Shown here piece after piece: positions 43,883-52,824 of a stretch of 54,150 bases of DNA; the stretch's first letter is position 1, and every line of letters begins with the position of its first letter. The notes beneath the pieces are model-generated. The model did no database searches. It saw nothing but the letters and a program-made list of their open reading frames with translations, and was not told the DNA's origin. This DNA comes from Lachnoclostridium sp. (GTDB lineage: Bacteria; Bacillota; Clostridia; Lachnospirales; Lachnospiraceae): NCBI GenBank assembly GCA_021770065.1, contig JAETRR010000027.1, forward strand, positions 1-54,150, in the 5' to 3' direction. The position numbers and the translations under genes were made by a program.

Positions 43883-45618
43883 GGGAGGACAGAAGAAGAG
43901 TGGGAACTGCGCTGGGAGTATCCTTTGCGCTGGCCTTTTTATGCGGTGTTCTCCTGTATCATACAACGGGCTTTATCTATGCCATTGCCGATGATGTGAT
44001 TATGAGGGATATTGCTTCCGGCGCTTTTACGGGAACGCCGGACGGGCATCTGATTTTCGTCAGATATGTCCTGGGATTTTTCTTAAGCAGGCTTTATCTC
44101 TTAAACGGAAGTATTGACTGGTATGGTTTTTTCATGGCAGGTTCACTGTTCTTTGGCCTGGCGGTGATTTTGTACCGGGGGATGTCCGCAAAGAAAAGCC
44201 CGGCCTGGAAAGCCGGTTATACAGGGGTGGTACTGGGACTCTGGGGAATCGGCCTTATGCCTCATGTGGCCCAGTTTGAATGGACTATATGTGCCGCTTT
44301 TCCCGGTGCAGCCGCATTATACCTGTATATAACTCTGAGAGACAGGGAAGGGAGACAATTAACGGATATAATTTTAATCTGGCTTTCCCTGCTTTTAACC
44401 TTCTGTATCCGGTATGACGTGTTTTTTATGGTAATGCCCGGTTTTGGCATTGCATTTTTATGGAAATTTGTTAAAAGAAAAAGGCCTGGGCTCCTCTATA
44501 GCCGGAAAGAGCTCTTTCTGCCCCTTCTGGTTTTTGCCGGGGTCGGGGTGATTACACTGATAGAGAACGGGGCTTATTCCGGAGCAGACTGGAAGGAATT
44601 CTGGCGTTTTCAGGATGCCAGATCACAGATGTATGATTATTCCGGTGTGCCGTCCTTTGAAGTGGCTCCGGCTTATTTTGAAGAAATAGGGCTGGATGTA
44701 CATGAGGTGAGAAATCTGCGCCACTATGCCCTTTATCTTGTGGAGGATATGGATGCGGAAATGATGGAAGCCTTAAGTGAGGAGTCCAGGCGGCAGACGG
44801 CTTTGGGAGGAAAGGAACAGCTTAAGGCCGGGATGAAGTTAAGTCTCCGGGAACTGACAAGCCCGGCATATTTTCCGGTTAGCCTTCCGGCCCTGTTTTT
44901 TTTCATGGGTATACTCCTGTATGCTTTTCTGAATCACAAAAGAGGAGTTCTGATACCGCTCCTTTTGTTCCTGGGGGCGGAAGGAATGCTTTGGCTGCTA
45001 TTGGGCTTTGCAGGAAGGCTTCCGGAGCGTGTGGCTTTCTCCCAGCACCTGATTATGATGCTGGGTCTGGCGGCATATTTTTTCCGTCTGTGGATGGCAG
45101 ATAAAGAAAGAATAGAGTCCGGTAAGAACAGACGGCAATCAGTGACTGCTCTGGCAGTCATAGTGCTGTGTCTTTTGGGAGCGGCGCTGCAGCTTCAGAG
45201 GGCGGTTCTGCAGAATCGGGAGAAGCGTGCAGCGGATGGGAGCTACCAGTTGTTCAAAGAAGCCTGTAAGGAAGAGAAGGAGAAACTGTATTTTATTGAG
45301 ACCTTTATGGCTGAGCCTGTAGGCGGCGCCTCTGTTACAACGCATGGAAAACCGGGAATCAGCAGATGTCTGACTCTGGGCGACTGGTATACGACTTCTC
45401 CTCTGGATGAAGAACGGATGAAGGCTCTTGGCATTGAAAACGTGGAAAAAACGGTTCTTGAGAATCCCAATGCCTTCATTGTGGTCAGAGATGTAGAAGA
45501 TCCGGGTTTTCTGGATACTTATTTTTCTTATAAATATCCCGGTACAAAGCTGGTATGCCAGGGCGTAAAGTGTATTGGGGACAGGAACTATTACCTGTAC
45601 CGGCCAGAGAAGATGTGA
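43879..45618 (+). CDS. GT-C-like membrane protein, tandem paralogue A
   Basis: A 579-aa protein with about ten hydrophobic segments and a soluble C-terminal domain (about 450-579). The first outside loop holds AIADDVIMRDIASGAFTG, an Asp-Asp motif typical of GT-C active sites, then HLIFVRYVLG. It is clearly related to the next protein (same loop, FQWT/FEWT helix, RYDVFFMVMPG/RDDVFLMVLPG). It is coupled to the GT2 upstream by overlapping start and stop. I infer a transferase of an Und-P sugar; the exact family is not certain. Confidence 0.65.
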   Translation: MREDRRRVGTALGVSFALAFLCGVLLYHTTGFIYAIADDVIMRDIASGAFTGTPDGHLIFVRYVLGFFLSRLYLLNGSIDWYGFFMAGSLFFGLAVILYRGMSAKKSPAWKAGYTGVVLGLWGIGLMPHVAQFEWTICAAFPGAAALYLYITLRDREGRQLTDIILIWLSLLLTFCIRYDVFFMVMPGFGIAFLWKFVKRKRPGLLYSRKELFLPLLVFAGVGVITLIENGAYSGADWKEFWRFQDARSQMYDYSGVPSFEVAPAYFEEIGLDVHEVRNLRHYALYLVEDMDAEMMEALSEESRRQTALGGKEQLKAGMKLSLRELTSPAYFPVSLPALFFFMGILLYAFLNHKRGVLIPLLLFLGAEGMLWLLLGFAGRLPERVAFSQHLIMMLGLAAYFFRLWMADKERIESGKNRRQSVTALAVIVLCLLGAALQLQRAVLQNREKRAADGSYQLFKEACKEEKEKLYFIETFMAEPVGGASVTTHGKPGISRCLTLGDWYTTSPLDEERMKALGIENVEKTVLENPNAFIVVRDVEDPGFLDTYFSYKYPGTKLVCQGVKCIGDRNYYLYRPEKM

Positions 45619-45642
45619 GCGGCCGGACAGCCGGAGGCAGTT

Positions 45643-47403
45643 ATGGCAGAATGGACAAAAACAAAGGGGCGTATGGCGGTATCGCTTTTGCTCTCCTTTG
45701 CTGTAACGGGAATTTATTTTGTGGCCGTATATCAGAAAATTCCCTTTATCTATGAGATCAATGATGATGTAGCCATGCGCAATGTGGCGGCAGGCGTGAT
45801 CACCGGGGAGCCGGATGCCCACTTATTACATGTAAAATATATTCTGGGGCTGGTGATTGCGGGGCTGTACCGGGCAGCGCCCGGCCTTGACTGGTATGGT
45901 CTTGCCATGATAGGAATTATCCTGTTTGCCTTTTCCATGATTCTGTACCGGGGACTGGAGGCCAGGAGAAGCCTTTTCTTTAAGGGGGGCTATTTTGTGC
46001 TTTCTCTGCTTTTGCTGACCTGTCTGGGCTTACAGCATATTGCAGCTTTTCAGTGGACGACTACGGCAGCCATAGCAGGGGCAGCCGGAATCTATCTCTT
46101 TTATACTGCGGATACGGAAAAAAGGCCCGGAGTTTATGTGGAAGAAGGAATTTCCGTTTTTTTGATTCTTCTTTCGCTGATGGTGCGGGATGATGTGTTT
46201 CTGATGGTGCTTCCGGGGGCAGCGCTGTGTTTCTGGTGGAAATACGGTTCTCTGAAGAGAAAGGGGAAATTACCCTTTACACTGGAGCACTTATGGGTTC
46301 CCGTTTCTCTGGCAGCAGGAGTCCTTCTGATTCTGGGAATAGAAGCTTTCGGATACCGTTCTTCTGAATGGAGAGAATTTCGTACTTATAATATCAATCG
46401 AGAAGCGATTATGGATTATTATCCTCTCCCTCCCTATGAGGAAGAGCCGGAAATTTATGATTCGCTGGGAATTTCACCGGAGGAGGCTGAGAATCTCGCC
46501 CGGTATTCCCTTTACCTCACAGAAGATCTGTACAGTGAAAATATGGCCAGGCTGGCAAAGGCCTCAAAGGAGCTCTATTTAAAGAAGAATTCTTTTAAAG
46601 AGAGAATTCTTTCAGGCTTGTCCAGAATATATGAACATATGGGCAAGGAGACCTATCACCTGACCAACCTTATCTGCCTGTGCATGACAGCACTCACTCT
46701 GGGGCTGGCTCTTGGAAAGAACAGAAGACAGCTGAAGCTTGCCTTGTCTTTCCTGGGCATCTGGGCTGCTTTCTGGCTGTATCTGGGGTATCGGAACCGG
46801 ATTCTGGAGCGAGTGGGTTTTGGCCTGTATCTTCTGGCCTTTCTGACTATGCTTGGAATCTGGTACCGGATAGAGGCAGAAGCTCCCAGAGAGGAAAAAA
46901 AGGAACGCCTTTTAATCGGTCTTATGGCTGTGGGAGTCTGTGGAATTATAGCTCTCACTGCCGGCATGACCTGGAATACGGTGAAGGAGAATAATACCTG
47001 CCGGAGGGATTACAATCTGCGGTTTCTTGATGTGAACCGCTATATGGCGGAGCATCCGGACAATGTGTACTTTATGACAACCTTTTCCATTGAGACCTAT
47101 ACGGATAACTTTACCGTCCGGCGGAATTTTGATTTCAGTAATCTTTTGTCCGTAGGCGGCTGGCATACTTTTTCTCCGCTGGAGAATGAGAAAAATGCCA
47201 GGCTTGGCATCGAAGAGCCCAAAAGGGATATTGTAAAGAAGGAAAATGTATATGTGATTTCACTGGAAAATGTCAATCTGCGGTATATGGATCGATATTA
47301 TGAAAGCCTGTACGGTGCGGATTATAAGGGCAGAAAGCTGGTTGACACCCTGGACTATGGAGAACAGGTTTTCGAGGTTTATGATTTCACGACAGGAGGA
47401 TAA
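45643..47403 (+). CDS. GT-C-like membrane protein, tandem paralogue B
   Basis: A 586-aa relative of the preceding protein. The first loop reads EINDDVAMRNVAAGVITG, then HLLHVKYILG and LDWYG. It has the same order of about ten segments and a C-terminal domain with FMTTFSIETYTDNF and LSVGGWHTFSPL, like FIETFMAEPV and LTLGDWYTTSPL of copy A. The duplication suggests two transferases with divided acceptors or sugars. GGAGG precedes the ATG. Confidence 0.65.
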   Translation: MAEWTKTKGRMAVSLLLSFAVTGIYFVAVYQKIPFIYEINDDVAMRNVAAGVITGEPDAHLLHVKYILGLVIAGLYRAAPGLDWYGLAMIGIILFAFSMILYRGLEARRSLFFKGGYFVLSLLLLTCLGLQHIAAFQWTTTAAIAGAAGIYLFYTADTEKRPGVYVEEGISVFLILLSLMVRDDVFLMVLPGAALCFWWKYGSLKRKGKLPFTLEHLWVPVSLAAGVLLILGIEAFGYRSSEWREFRTYNINREAIMDYYPLPPYEEEPEIYDSLGISPEEAENLARYSLYLTEDLYSENMARLAKASKELYLKKNSFKERILSGLSRIYEHMGKETYHLTNLICLCMTALTLGLALGKNRRQLKLALSFLGIWAAFWLYLGYRNRILERVGFGLYLLAFLTMLGIWYRIEAEAPREEKKERLLIGLMAVGVCGIIALTAGMTWNTVKENNTCRRDYNLRFLDVNRYMAEHPDNVYFMTTFSIETYTDNFTVRRNFDFSNLLSVGGWHTFSPLENEKNARLGIEEPKRDIVKKENVYVISLENVNLRYMDRYYESLYGADYKGRKLVDTLDYGEQVFEVYDFTTGG

Positions 47404-47410
47404 AAGGGCT

Positions 47411-48574
47411 ATGGACAGCAAAAGACAAAGGGACGGAGCTTTTTTATGCTTTGGCATATTGTTTATAATTACCTTTTTCATGGTATCTGCGGAGATGGGA
47501 AAAGGCCGTGAGGTTCTAGAATACAGTGATTTTGCAACCCATTCTTCCTGGGCTGTGGGAGAGCTTAAGGATCCTTTGTACGATAAGTTTTTTTCCTATC
47601 CCGTCTGGCATTTTATGGTCCGGGCAGTGTATACACTGCTTCCGGCAGGACGCGAATGCGCCGGGGCACTGGTAACTGGACTGTGTATTGGCACTGTGGC
47701 CTGGCTGCTTTTCGGCTTTCTGTGGGGGCAGCTTAAAACACGGCTTTCCTGGGGGCGTATATGCCTGCTGGATATAGGGCTGCTTCTTGTAACGGCCCTT
47801 TATATGCCATGGTTTAATACAAAGGTATATCTGGGGCAGAACAGTCCGACTATCTGGCATAACCCTACCAACATGGCAGTAAAACCCGTTGCCCTGGCAG
47901 CTTTTTTATGGTTTATGAAAATCTGCGGCAGAGAGGAAAAGGGGAGATGGACAGACTTTGCTGTCCTTGCCGTACTGCTGCTATTAAGCTGTTTTATAAA
48001 ACCGTCCTTTGTACAAGGGTTTATGCCTGCAGCTGCAGTGTTCCTGCTGATTATGCTTATAAAAGACAGGAAAAGGTGGTTTGGATTCTGCTGTAAGACG
48101 GCAGCTTCCTTCCTGCTGCCATGCATATATTTTCTAATACAATATGTCGCTGTTTTTGGCGAAAATACAGGCAGAGGGATTGGAATAGCGCCCTTTGAAG
48201 TGATGAAAATGGATACCAGGTATCCGCTGGTTTCAATTCTGCAGGCAGCGGCTTTCCCGCTGTTTGTGTTCCTGGCTGTGGGCTGGAAAAAGGCTTTTAA
48301 AGACCGCTATATGCTTTTTGCCGGGCTTTTTTACGGGGTATCTCTTTTGGAAGCTGTTCTGTTCATAGAAGTCCAGGAGGCGGCTTCCGGAAATTTTGAA
48401 TGGGCATTACAACTGGCATTGTTTGTTCTGTTTGCGGTGACGGCAGTAAAATTTTATCAGTCAGATACAAAGAGAGCTGTAAGGCTTGCCGGAAATGTTC
48501 TGCTGGGATACCATTGCCTGTCGGGAATATTTTATTATCTGCAGATCATATTCTGGCTGCCGGGACAGTGCTGA
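47411..48574 (+). CDS. Polytopic membrane protein, unknown, GT-C-like
   Basis: A 387-aa protein with about nine to ten hydrophobic segments. An outside loop after the first segment carries EYSDFATHSSWAVGELKDPLYDKFFSYPVW, split here over several charged residues, and later there is HNPTNMAVKP. This resembles GT-C or polymerase topology but I cannot name a family. I start at 47411, 7 nt after the previous stop with AAAAGGG; the frame extends back to 47270 inside the previous gene without a ribosome site. It leads directly into the aminosugar genes. Confidence 0.55.
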   Translation: MDSKRQRDGAFLCFGILFIITFFMVSAEMGKGREVLEYSDFATHSSWAVGELKDPLYDKFFSYPVWHFMVRAVYTLLPAGRECAGALVTGLCIGTVAWLLFGFLWGQLKTRLSWGRICLLDIGLLLVTALYMPWFNTKVYLGQNSPTIWHNPTNMAVKPVALAAFLWFMKICGREEKGRWTDFAVLAVLLLLSCFIKPSFVQGFMPAAAVFLLIMLIKDRKRWFGFCCKTAASFLLPCIYFLIQYVAVFGENTGRGIGIAPFEVMKMDTRYPLVSILQAAAFPLFVFLAVGWKKAFKDRYMLFAGLFYGVSLLEAVLFIEVQEAASGNFEWALQLALFVLFAVTAVKFYQSDTKRAVRLAGNVLLGYHCLSGIFYYLQIIFWLPGQC

Positions 48575-48587
48575 AGGAGGAAAAATA

Positions 48588-49718
48588 ATGATTGGATTTA
48601 ATGTGGCGCCTTTTACGGGCAGGGAGTTTGATTATATCCGGGAAGCGATCCGGCAAGAGCACATCTGTGGGGATGGGATTTTTACGAAAAAATGCAATCA
48701 ATGGATTGAGTCTGAGACCGGGACGGCAAAAGCGCTTTTGACAACATCCTGCACCCAGGCTACGGAAATGGCAGCCCTGCTTCTGGAGACAGAACCGGGG
48801 GATGAAGTGATTATGCCTTCCTACACCTTTGTCTCTACTGCAAATGCCTTTGTGCTGCGGGGCGCAGTTCCGGTATTTGTGGATATTCGTCCGGATACCA
48901 TGAATCTTGATGAGAATCTGATTGAGCCGGCCATAACAGAACGGACAAAAGCGATTGTGCCGGTTCACTATGCGGGTGTCTCCTGTGAAATGGACCAGAT
49001 ACTGGAGATTGCAAAAAAGTACGGATTGGCGGTAGTAGAGGATGCGGCCCAGGGAGTCAAAGCTTCCTATAAGGGATGCTCTCTGGGAAGTATGGGGGAT
49101 TACGGCTGCTTCAGCTTTCATGAGACGAAGAATTATTCTATGGGAGAAGGAGGAGCACTGCTGATCCGGGATCCGGAAAAGATTGAAACGGCAGAAATTC
49201 TGAGGGAAAAAGGAACCAACCGGTCAAAATTCTTCAGGGGACAGGTAGACAAATATACCTGGGTAAATTACGGAAGCTCCTATCTTCCCAGTGATCTGAA
49301 TGCGGCTTATCTGTGGGCGCAGCTGGAAATGGCGGATGAGATACTGGAAGACAGGATGCGGACGTGGAATCTGTATCACAAGCTGTTGAAGCCGCTTGAA
49401 GATGCAGGAGCTGTTGAGCTTCCTTTTGTACCGGCAGAATGCCGGCATAATGCTCACATGTACTATCTGAAGACAAAGGATCTGGAAACAAGAAGCAGGT
49501 TGATTGCATACCTAAAAGAGAAGGAGATCATGGCAGTCTTTCACTATGTTCCCCTGCACAGTTCAAAGGCAGGGCAGAAATTCGGCCGTTTTCATGGAGA
49601 AGACCGGTATACAACAAAAGAAAGCGAGCGTTTGCTGCGGCTTCCTATGTATTATGGTTTAAAAGAAGAAGAGACCAGGTATGTGGCCCGGATGATAAAG
49701 GAGTTTTATGAAGCATAA
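48588..49718 (+). CDS. rffA: dTDP-4-amino-4,6-dideoxygalactose transaminase (RffA/WecE)
   Basis: This 376-aa PLP enzyme of the DegT/DnrJ/EryC1/StrS family would aminate dTDP-4-keto-6-deoxyglucose to dTDP-4-amino-4,6-dideoxygalactose (Fuc4N). The PLP lysine is Lys181 in HETKNYSMGEGG. The opening FNVAPFTGREFDYI and the VEDAAQGV and KGTNRSKFFRGQVDKYTW blocks are typical of RffA. Substrate would come from RmlA/RmlB in this window. The start at 48588 follows GGAGGAAAAATA; the longer frame overlaps the previous gene. The next gene overlaps its end. Confidence 0.92.
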   Translation: MIGFNVAPFTGREFDYIREAIRQEHICGDGIFTKKCNQWIESETGTAKALLTTSCTQATEMAALLLETEPGDEVIMPSYTFVSTANAFVLRGAVPVFVDIRPDTMNLDENLIEPAITERTKAIVPVHYAGVSCEMDQILEIAKKYGLAVVEDAAQGVKASYKGCSLGSMGDYGCFSFHETKNYSMGEGGALLIRDPEKIETAEILREKGTNRSKFFRGQVDKYTWVNYGSSYLPSDLNAAYLWAQLEMADEILEDRMRTWNLYHKLLKPLEDAGAVELPFVPAECRHNAHMYYLKTKDLETRSRLIAYLKEKEIMAVFHYVPLHSSKAGQKFGRFHGEDRYTTKESERLLRLPMYYGLKEEETRYVARMIKEFYEA

Positions 49719-50970
49719 ATTATTGATTTTAGGTTCCATGCATGAATTTGTGAAGTTAGTGAAGGATGCCGGGAACAGAGGATATGAGACTTTTGTCTGT
49801 GACGGGTATGAAGATGGACCCGCAAAACAGTATGCGGATCATGCGTATAATCTGGATATTCATAAGACAGACGAAATTGCGGCCCTGTGTAATGAGCAGG
49901 GCATTGACGGAATTATCACCTCATTTTCGGATATTCTTTTTGAAGGCATGGTAAAGATTGCGGAAAAAGCCGGGCTGAAGACATACTGTACCAGTGAGAA
50001 AAGCGTCTATCTCAGGGAAAAGCAGAAGATGAAAGAGATGTTTTCAGAGCTTCAGATTCCTATGCCCCGAAGCTGCCTGCTCAGAGAGGACTTTACATCG
50101 GCGGATCTTGCCGGCATCCGGTTTCCGGCGGTTATGAAGCCTGTGAACGGATATGGATCCCGGGGAGTATTTGTAGTCGGCAGCGAGGAGGAAATCAGAG
50201 AAAAATTTTTTCTTACCTCACAATTTTCAACATATGGGAAGGAAATTCTCATCGAAGAATATAATGACGGATATGAGATCAATATGATGAACTGGATTCT
50301 GGAGGGAGAGGTCTATACAATCTCTATGGCGGATCGTGAAAAATCGGTGGAAATCCCGGGAGATATTCCCCATGTTTCAAGGATTGCATACCCCTCCAGG
50401 ATTATGAACCGCATGTATGATGAGGCAAGAGAGATTGTAAAAAAGGTTGCCGGTTTTACAGGAATTCGCATGGGTCCTCTGTGCATGCAGTTCTTTTACA
50501 GGCCCGGGAAGGGCATTCAGGTCTGCGAATGTGCCGGCCGCATTTTCGGATATGAGCATGAACTGGTTACCTATGGAAGCGGACTGTCCCTGGAAGACCT
50601 GCTTTTGGATTATGTATATGAGGAAGAGCATCAAATAGAGCATCTTGCAGCGCATGATCCTTACAGATTCCGGGATGTTGCAGGAATCTATTTTCATGGG
50701 CAGGACGGCAGCCGTATCCGGGATTATGAGGAAGCAAAAGCAGTGATACAGAGATTAAAGGCGCTGGAAACCCTGTTTTACTATAAACCGGGGGAAAAGG
50801 TTCAGCACGGAATCGGGGCAAAGCCTTATGTATTCCGGGTTTTTATAGGGGCAGACAGCAGAAAGGATTTAGACAGACTGACAAAGGCCTATTATGAACA
50901 GATAGCGGTTCCGGGAGAGAACGGAAAGAATCTTCTCTACGGAAGCCAGATGAAGGAGTATCATATATGA
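49708..50970 (+). CDS. ATP-grasp ligase, substrate unknown
   Basis: This 420-aa protein has a PurK/CarB-like ATP-grasp fold: an N-terminal Rossmann-like domain (1-105) then the ATP-binding domain with Lys144, the Gly-rich loop at 148-153 (GYGSRG), Glu183-Glu184 and a late Glu-x-x-x-Arg (CECAGRIFG). Such ligases join a carboxylate to an amine through an acyl phosphate. It overlaps rffA by 11 nt and is itself coupled to a PLP decarboxylase, so I infer that it attaches an amino acid to the 4-amino group of Fuc4N. No carrier protein is present. Confidence 0.83.
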   Translation: MKHKLLILGSMHEFVKLVKDAGNRGYETFVCDGYEDGPAKQYADHAYNLDIHKTDEIAALCNEQGIDGIITSFSDILFEGMVKIAEKAGLKTYCTSEKSVYLREKQKMKEMFSELQIPMPRSCLLREDFTSADLAGIRFPAVMKPVNGYGSRGVFVVGSEEEIREKFFLTSQFSTYGKEILIEEYNDGYEINMMNWILEGEVYTISMADREKSVEIPGDIPHVSRIAYPSRIMNRMYDEAREIVKKVAGFTGIRMGPLCMQFFYRPGKGIQVCECAGRIFGYEHELVTYGSGLSLEDLLLDYVYEEEHQIEHLAAHDPYRFRDVAGIYFHGQDGSRIRDYEEAKAVIQRLKALETLFYYKPGEKVQHGIGAKPYVFRVFIGADSRKDLDRLTKAYYEQIAVPGENGKNLLYGSQMKEYHI

Positions 50971-52142
50971 AAACGCCGTACTATGTTATTCACGAAGATA
51001 TGCTTGAGGACAACATAAGAACCTTTCAAAAAGCGCTGGAAACACACTGGGGAGATAACAGCCTCATCGGATATTCGGTAAAAACCAATTCTCTCCCCTG
51101 GATTTTAAAATTTATGCTGGATCATGGATGCTATGGGGAAATCGTATCCAGTGATGAATATGATCTGGCGGAAAAGATAGGATTTGGAGCAGGGAATATC
51201 ATATATAACGGACCCATTAAAACAAAGGAAAGCTTCTTTAAAGGCCTTAAAAATAAAAATTATGTAAATCTTGATTCCGAAAGAGAGCTCACTTGGCTGG
51301 AGGAATATGAGGGAACAGAGGAGATTAAAATAGGACTTCGCGTGAATTTTGATCTGGAGAAAGCCTGTCCCGGCGATACCGTTTCCGGGGAAGAGGGAGG
51401 CCGCTTTGGTTATAACTATGAAAATGGCTGTCTAAGAGAGGCTGTCCGCCGGGTTAAAGCTCTGAAGTATGTGAAGCTGGCAGGGCTCCACATGCACAAC
51501 AGCACTTATACCAGAACCTTAAAGGTATACCGGACCATTGCAGAAATGGCCTGCCGCATCGGAAAAGAAATGGATCTGGATCTGGAATATGTTGACATGG
51601 GCGGCGGATTCTATGGTGGTCTTCCCGAGAAGCCAGGCTATGACGATTATATGGGAGCTATAGCCGAGGTGCTTAAGAAAGCATACGATCCAAAGAAAAC
51701 AAAGCTAATCGTGGAGCCGGGAGCATCCGTTATCTGCGGCCCCATTGATCTGGTAACCGCTGTTCTGGATGTAAAGGATACCAATTGCAGCCGGTTTGTA
51801 GTAACGGACGGGAGCAGAATTTATATTGATCCCCATATGAAGATGCATTCATATTATTATGATCTGGCATTAAGGGAAGAGGGCAGAAAGGTATATCCGG
51901 GCAGACAGATTATCTGCGGGATGACCTGTGTTGAGAGTGACCGTCTGATATATCTGGAACATGAGAGGGAATTATGTCCGGGAGATTTGGTGATTTACCA
52001 TAAAGCAGGGTCTTATACCATGTGTTACTCACCTGTTTTTATACAGTATCATCCGGCGGTTTATGTGGAAAAACAGGGAAACTACTGCTGTGTCAGAGAA
52101 AAATGGACAGCAGAGGAATATGTGCAGAATAGCAGATGGTGA
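50967..52142 (+). CDS. PLP amino-acid decarboxylase, LysA/ornithine decarboxylase fold
   Basis: A 391-aa alanine-racemase-fold (type III) PLP enzyme. The PLP lysine is Lys39 (YSVKTN), the phosphate-binding GGG lies in DMGGGFYGG, EPGASV follows, and Cys321 in CVESD matches the decarboxylase-type Cys-x-x-Ser-Asp of DapDC and ODC rather than a racemase. It differs from true LysA, and lysine synthesis genes are absent nearby. Its start overlaps the stop of the ATP-grasp gene (ATGA). The pair recalls BtrJ/BtrK of butirosin synthesis, where a ligated glutamate is decarboxylated. Confidence 0.85.
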   Translation: MKTPYYVIHEDMLEDNIRTFQKALETHWGDNSLIGYSVKTNSLPWILKFMLDHGCYGEIVSSDEYDLAEKIGFGAGNIIYNGPIKTKESFFKGLKNKNYVNLDSERELTWLEEYEGTEEIKIGLRVNFDLEKACPGDTVSGEEGGRFGYNYENGCLREAVRRVKALKYVKLAGLHMHNSTYTRTLKVYRTIAEMACRIGKEMDLDLEYVDMGGGFYGGLPEKPGYDDYMGAIAEVLKKAYDPKKTKLIVEPGASVICGPIDLVTAVLDVKDTNCSRFVVTDGSRIYIDPHMKMHSYYYDLALREEGRKVYPGRQIICGMTCVESDRLIYLEHERELCPGDLVIYHKAGSYTMCYSPVFIQYHPAVYVEKQGNYCCVREKWTAEEYVQNSRW

Positions 52143-52151
52143 GGTGCCAGA

Positions 52152-52496
52152 GTGAAGATTTCAGCTAAAACAATCCTGTTTATGCAGATTGCGGTGATTA
52201 TTTATACGCTGTCAACCGTGGCGGCAAAACTGGCAGCTATGCAGGAAAGCGTGAATATTAAGTTTGTGTTTTTTTATGGCCTTGAGATAGCGGTTCTGGG
52301 GATTTATGCCATTCTCTGGCAGCAGATTATCAAAAGATGTGAGCTGTCTGTGGCCTATGCAAACCGGGCAACGGCAGTCTTCTGGTCCCTTCTCTGGCCG
52401 GTGCTGTTTTTTGGCGAAAAGATAACAATCAATAATATCATAGGAGTCATCATTGTTTTTATAGGGACAATGATTGTGAATCAGAGTGATGAATAA
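52152..52496 (+). CDS. Small SMR-type membrane protein, subunit 1
   Basis: A 114-aa protein with four membrane helices, like EmrE/ArnE-type SMR proteins. The first helix has no glutamate of the EmrE kind (VIIYTLSTVAAKLAAM), so drug/proton antiport is unlikely. It begins with GTG after GAGGTGCC, and its end overlaps the start of a second such gene. Paired SMR genes after an aminosugar set suggest a two-part lipid-sugar flippase like ArnE/ArnF. Confidence 0.78.
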   Translation: MKISAKTILFMQIAVIIYTLSTVAAKLAAMQESVNIKFVFFYGLEIAVLGIYAILWQQIIKRCELSVAYANRATAVFWSLLWPVLFFGEKITINNIIGVIIVFIGTMIVNQSDE

Positions 52497-52824
52497 ATTT
52501 TTCTTCTTTTTGTTTATGTCAGTACTTGTGGCTTCTTTTTCCCAGATTCTGCTGAAAAAGAGCGCCGGGAAGACATATTCGTCTGTTATAAGAGAATATC
52601 TGAATCCTTTTGTTATCACAGGCTATGGATTGATGCTGGTTTCTACTGTCCTAACGGTTGCAGCATACAAAGGTATCGAGCTGAAAAACGGAGCTGTGAT
52701 TGAAGCATTGGGATTTCCGGTGGTTATGGTACTCAGCCGTTTCTTTTTTGGGGAACGGATAACAAAGAAAAAGCTGCTTGGAAACAGCCTAATCTTAATC
52801 GGGATGATTGTTTTTTACCTGTGA
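52489..52824 (+). CDS. Small SMR-type membrane protein, subunit 2
   Basis: A 111-aa protein with four membrane helices. The first helix (FFFFLFMSVLVASFSQILLK) again lacks the EmrE glutamate. The LKKSAG loop and the GYGLMLVSTVLTVAAYKG helix are like ArnF/EamA-type halves. It begins with ATG 52489 or GTG 52486, both inside the end of subunit 1, so synthesis is coupled. Its last 30 nt overlap the end of the convergent GT2 gene. Confidence 0.78.
   Translation: MNKFFFFLFMSVLVASFSQILLKKSAGKTYSSVIREYLNPFVITGYGLMLVSTVLTVAAYKGIELKNGAVIEALGFPVVMVLSRFFFGERITKKKLLGNSLILIGMIVFYL

Noticed and set aside
50967..52142. Considered as an alanine racemase-like enzyme
   Set aside because: The C-terminal Cys-x-x-Ser-Asp motif and the length are those of decarboxylases of the same fold.
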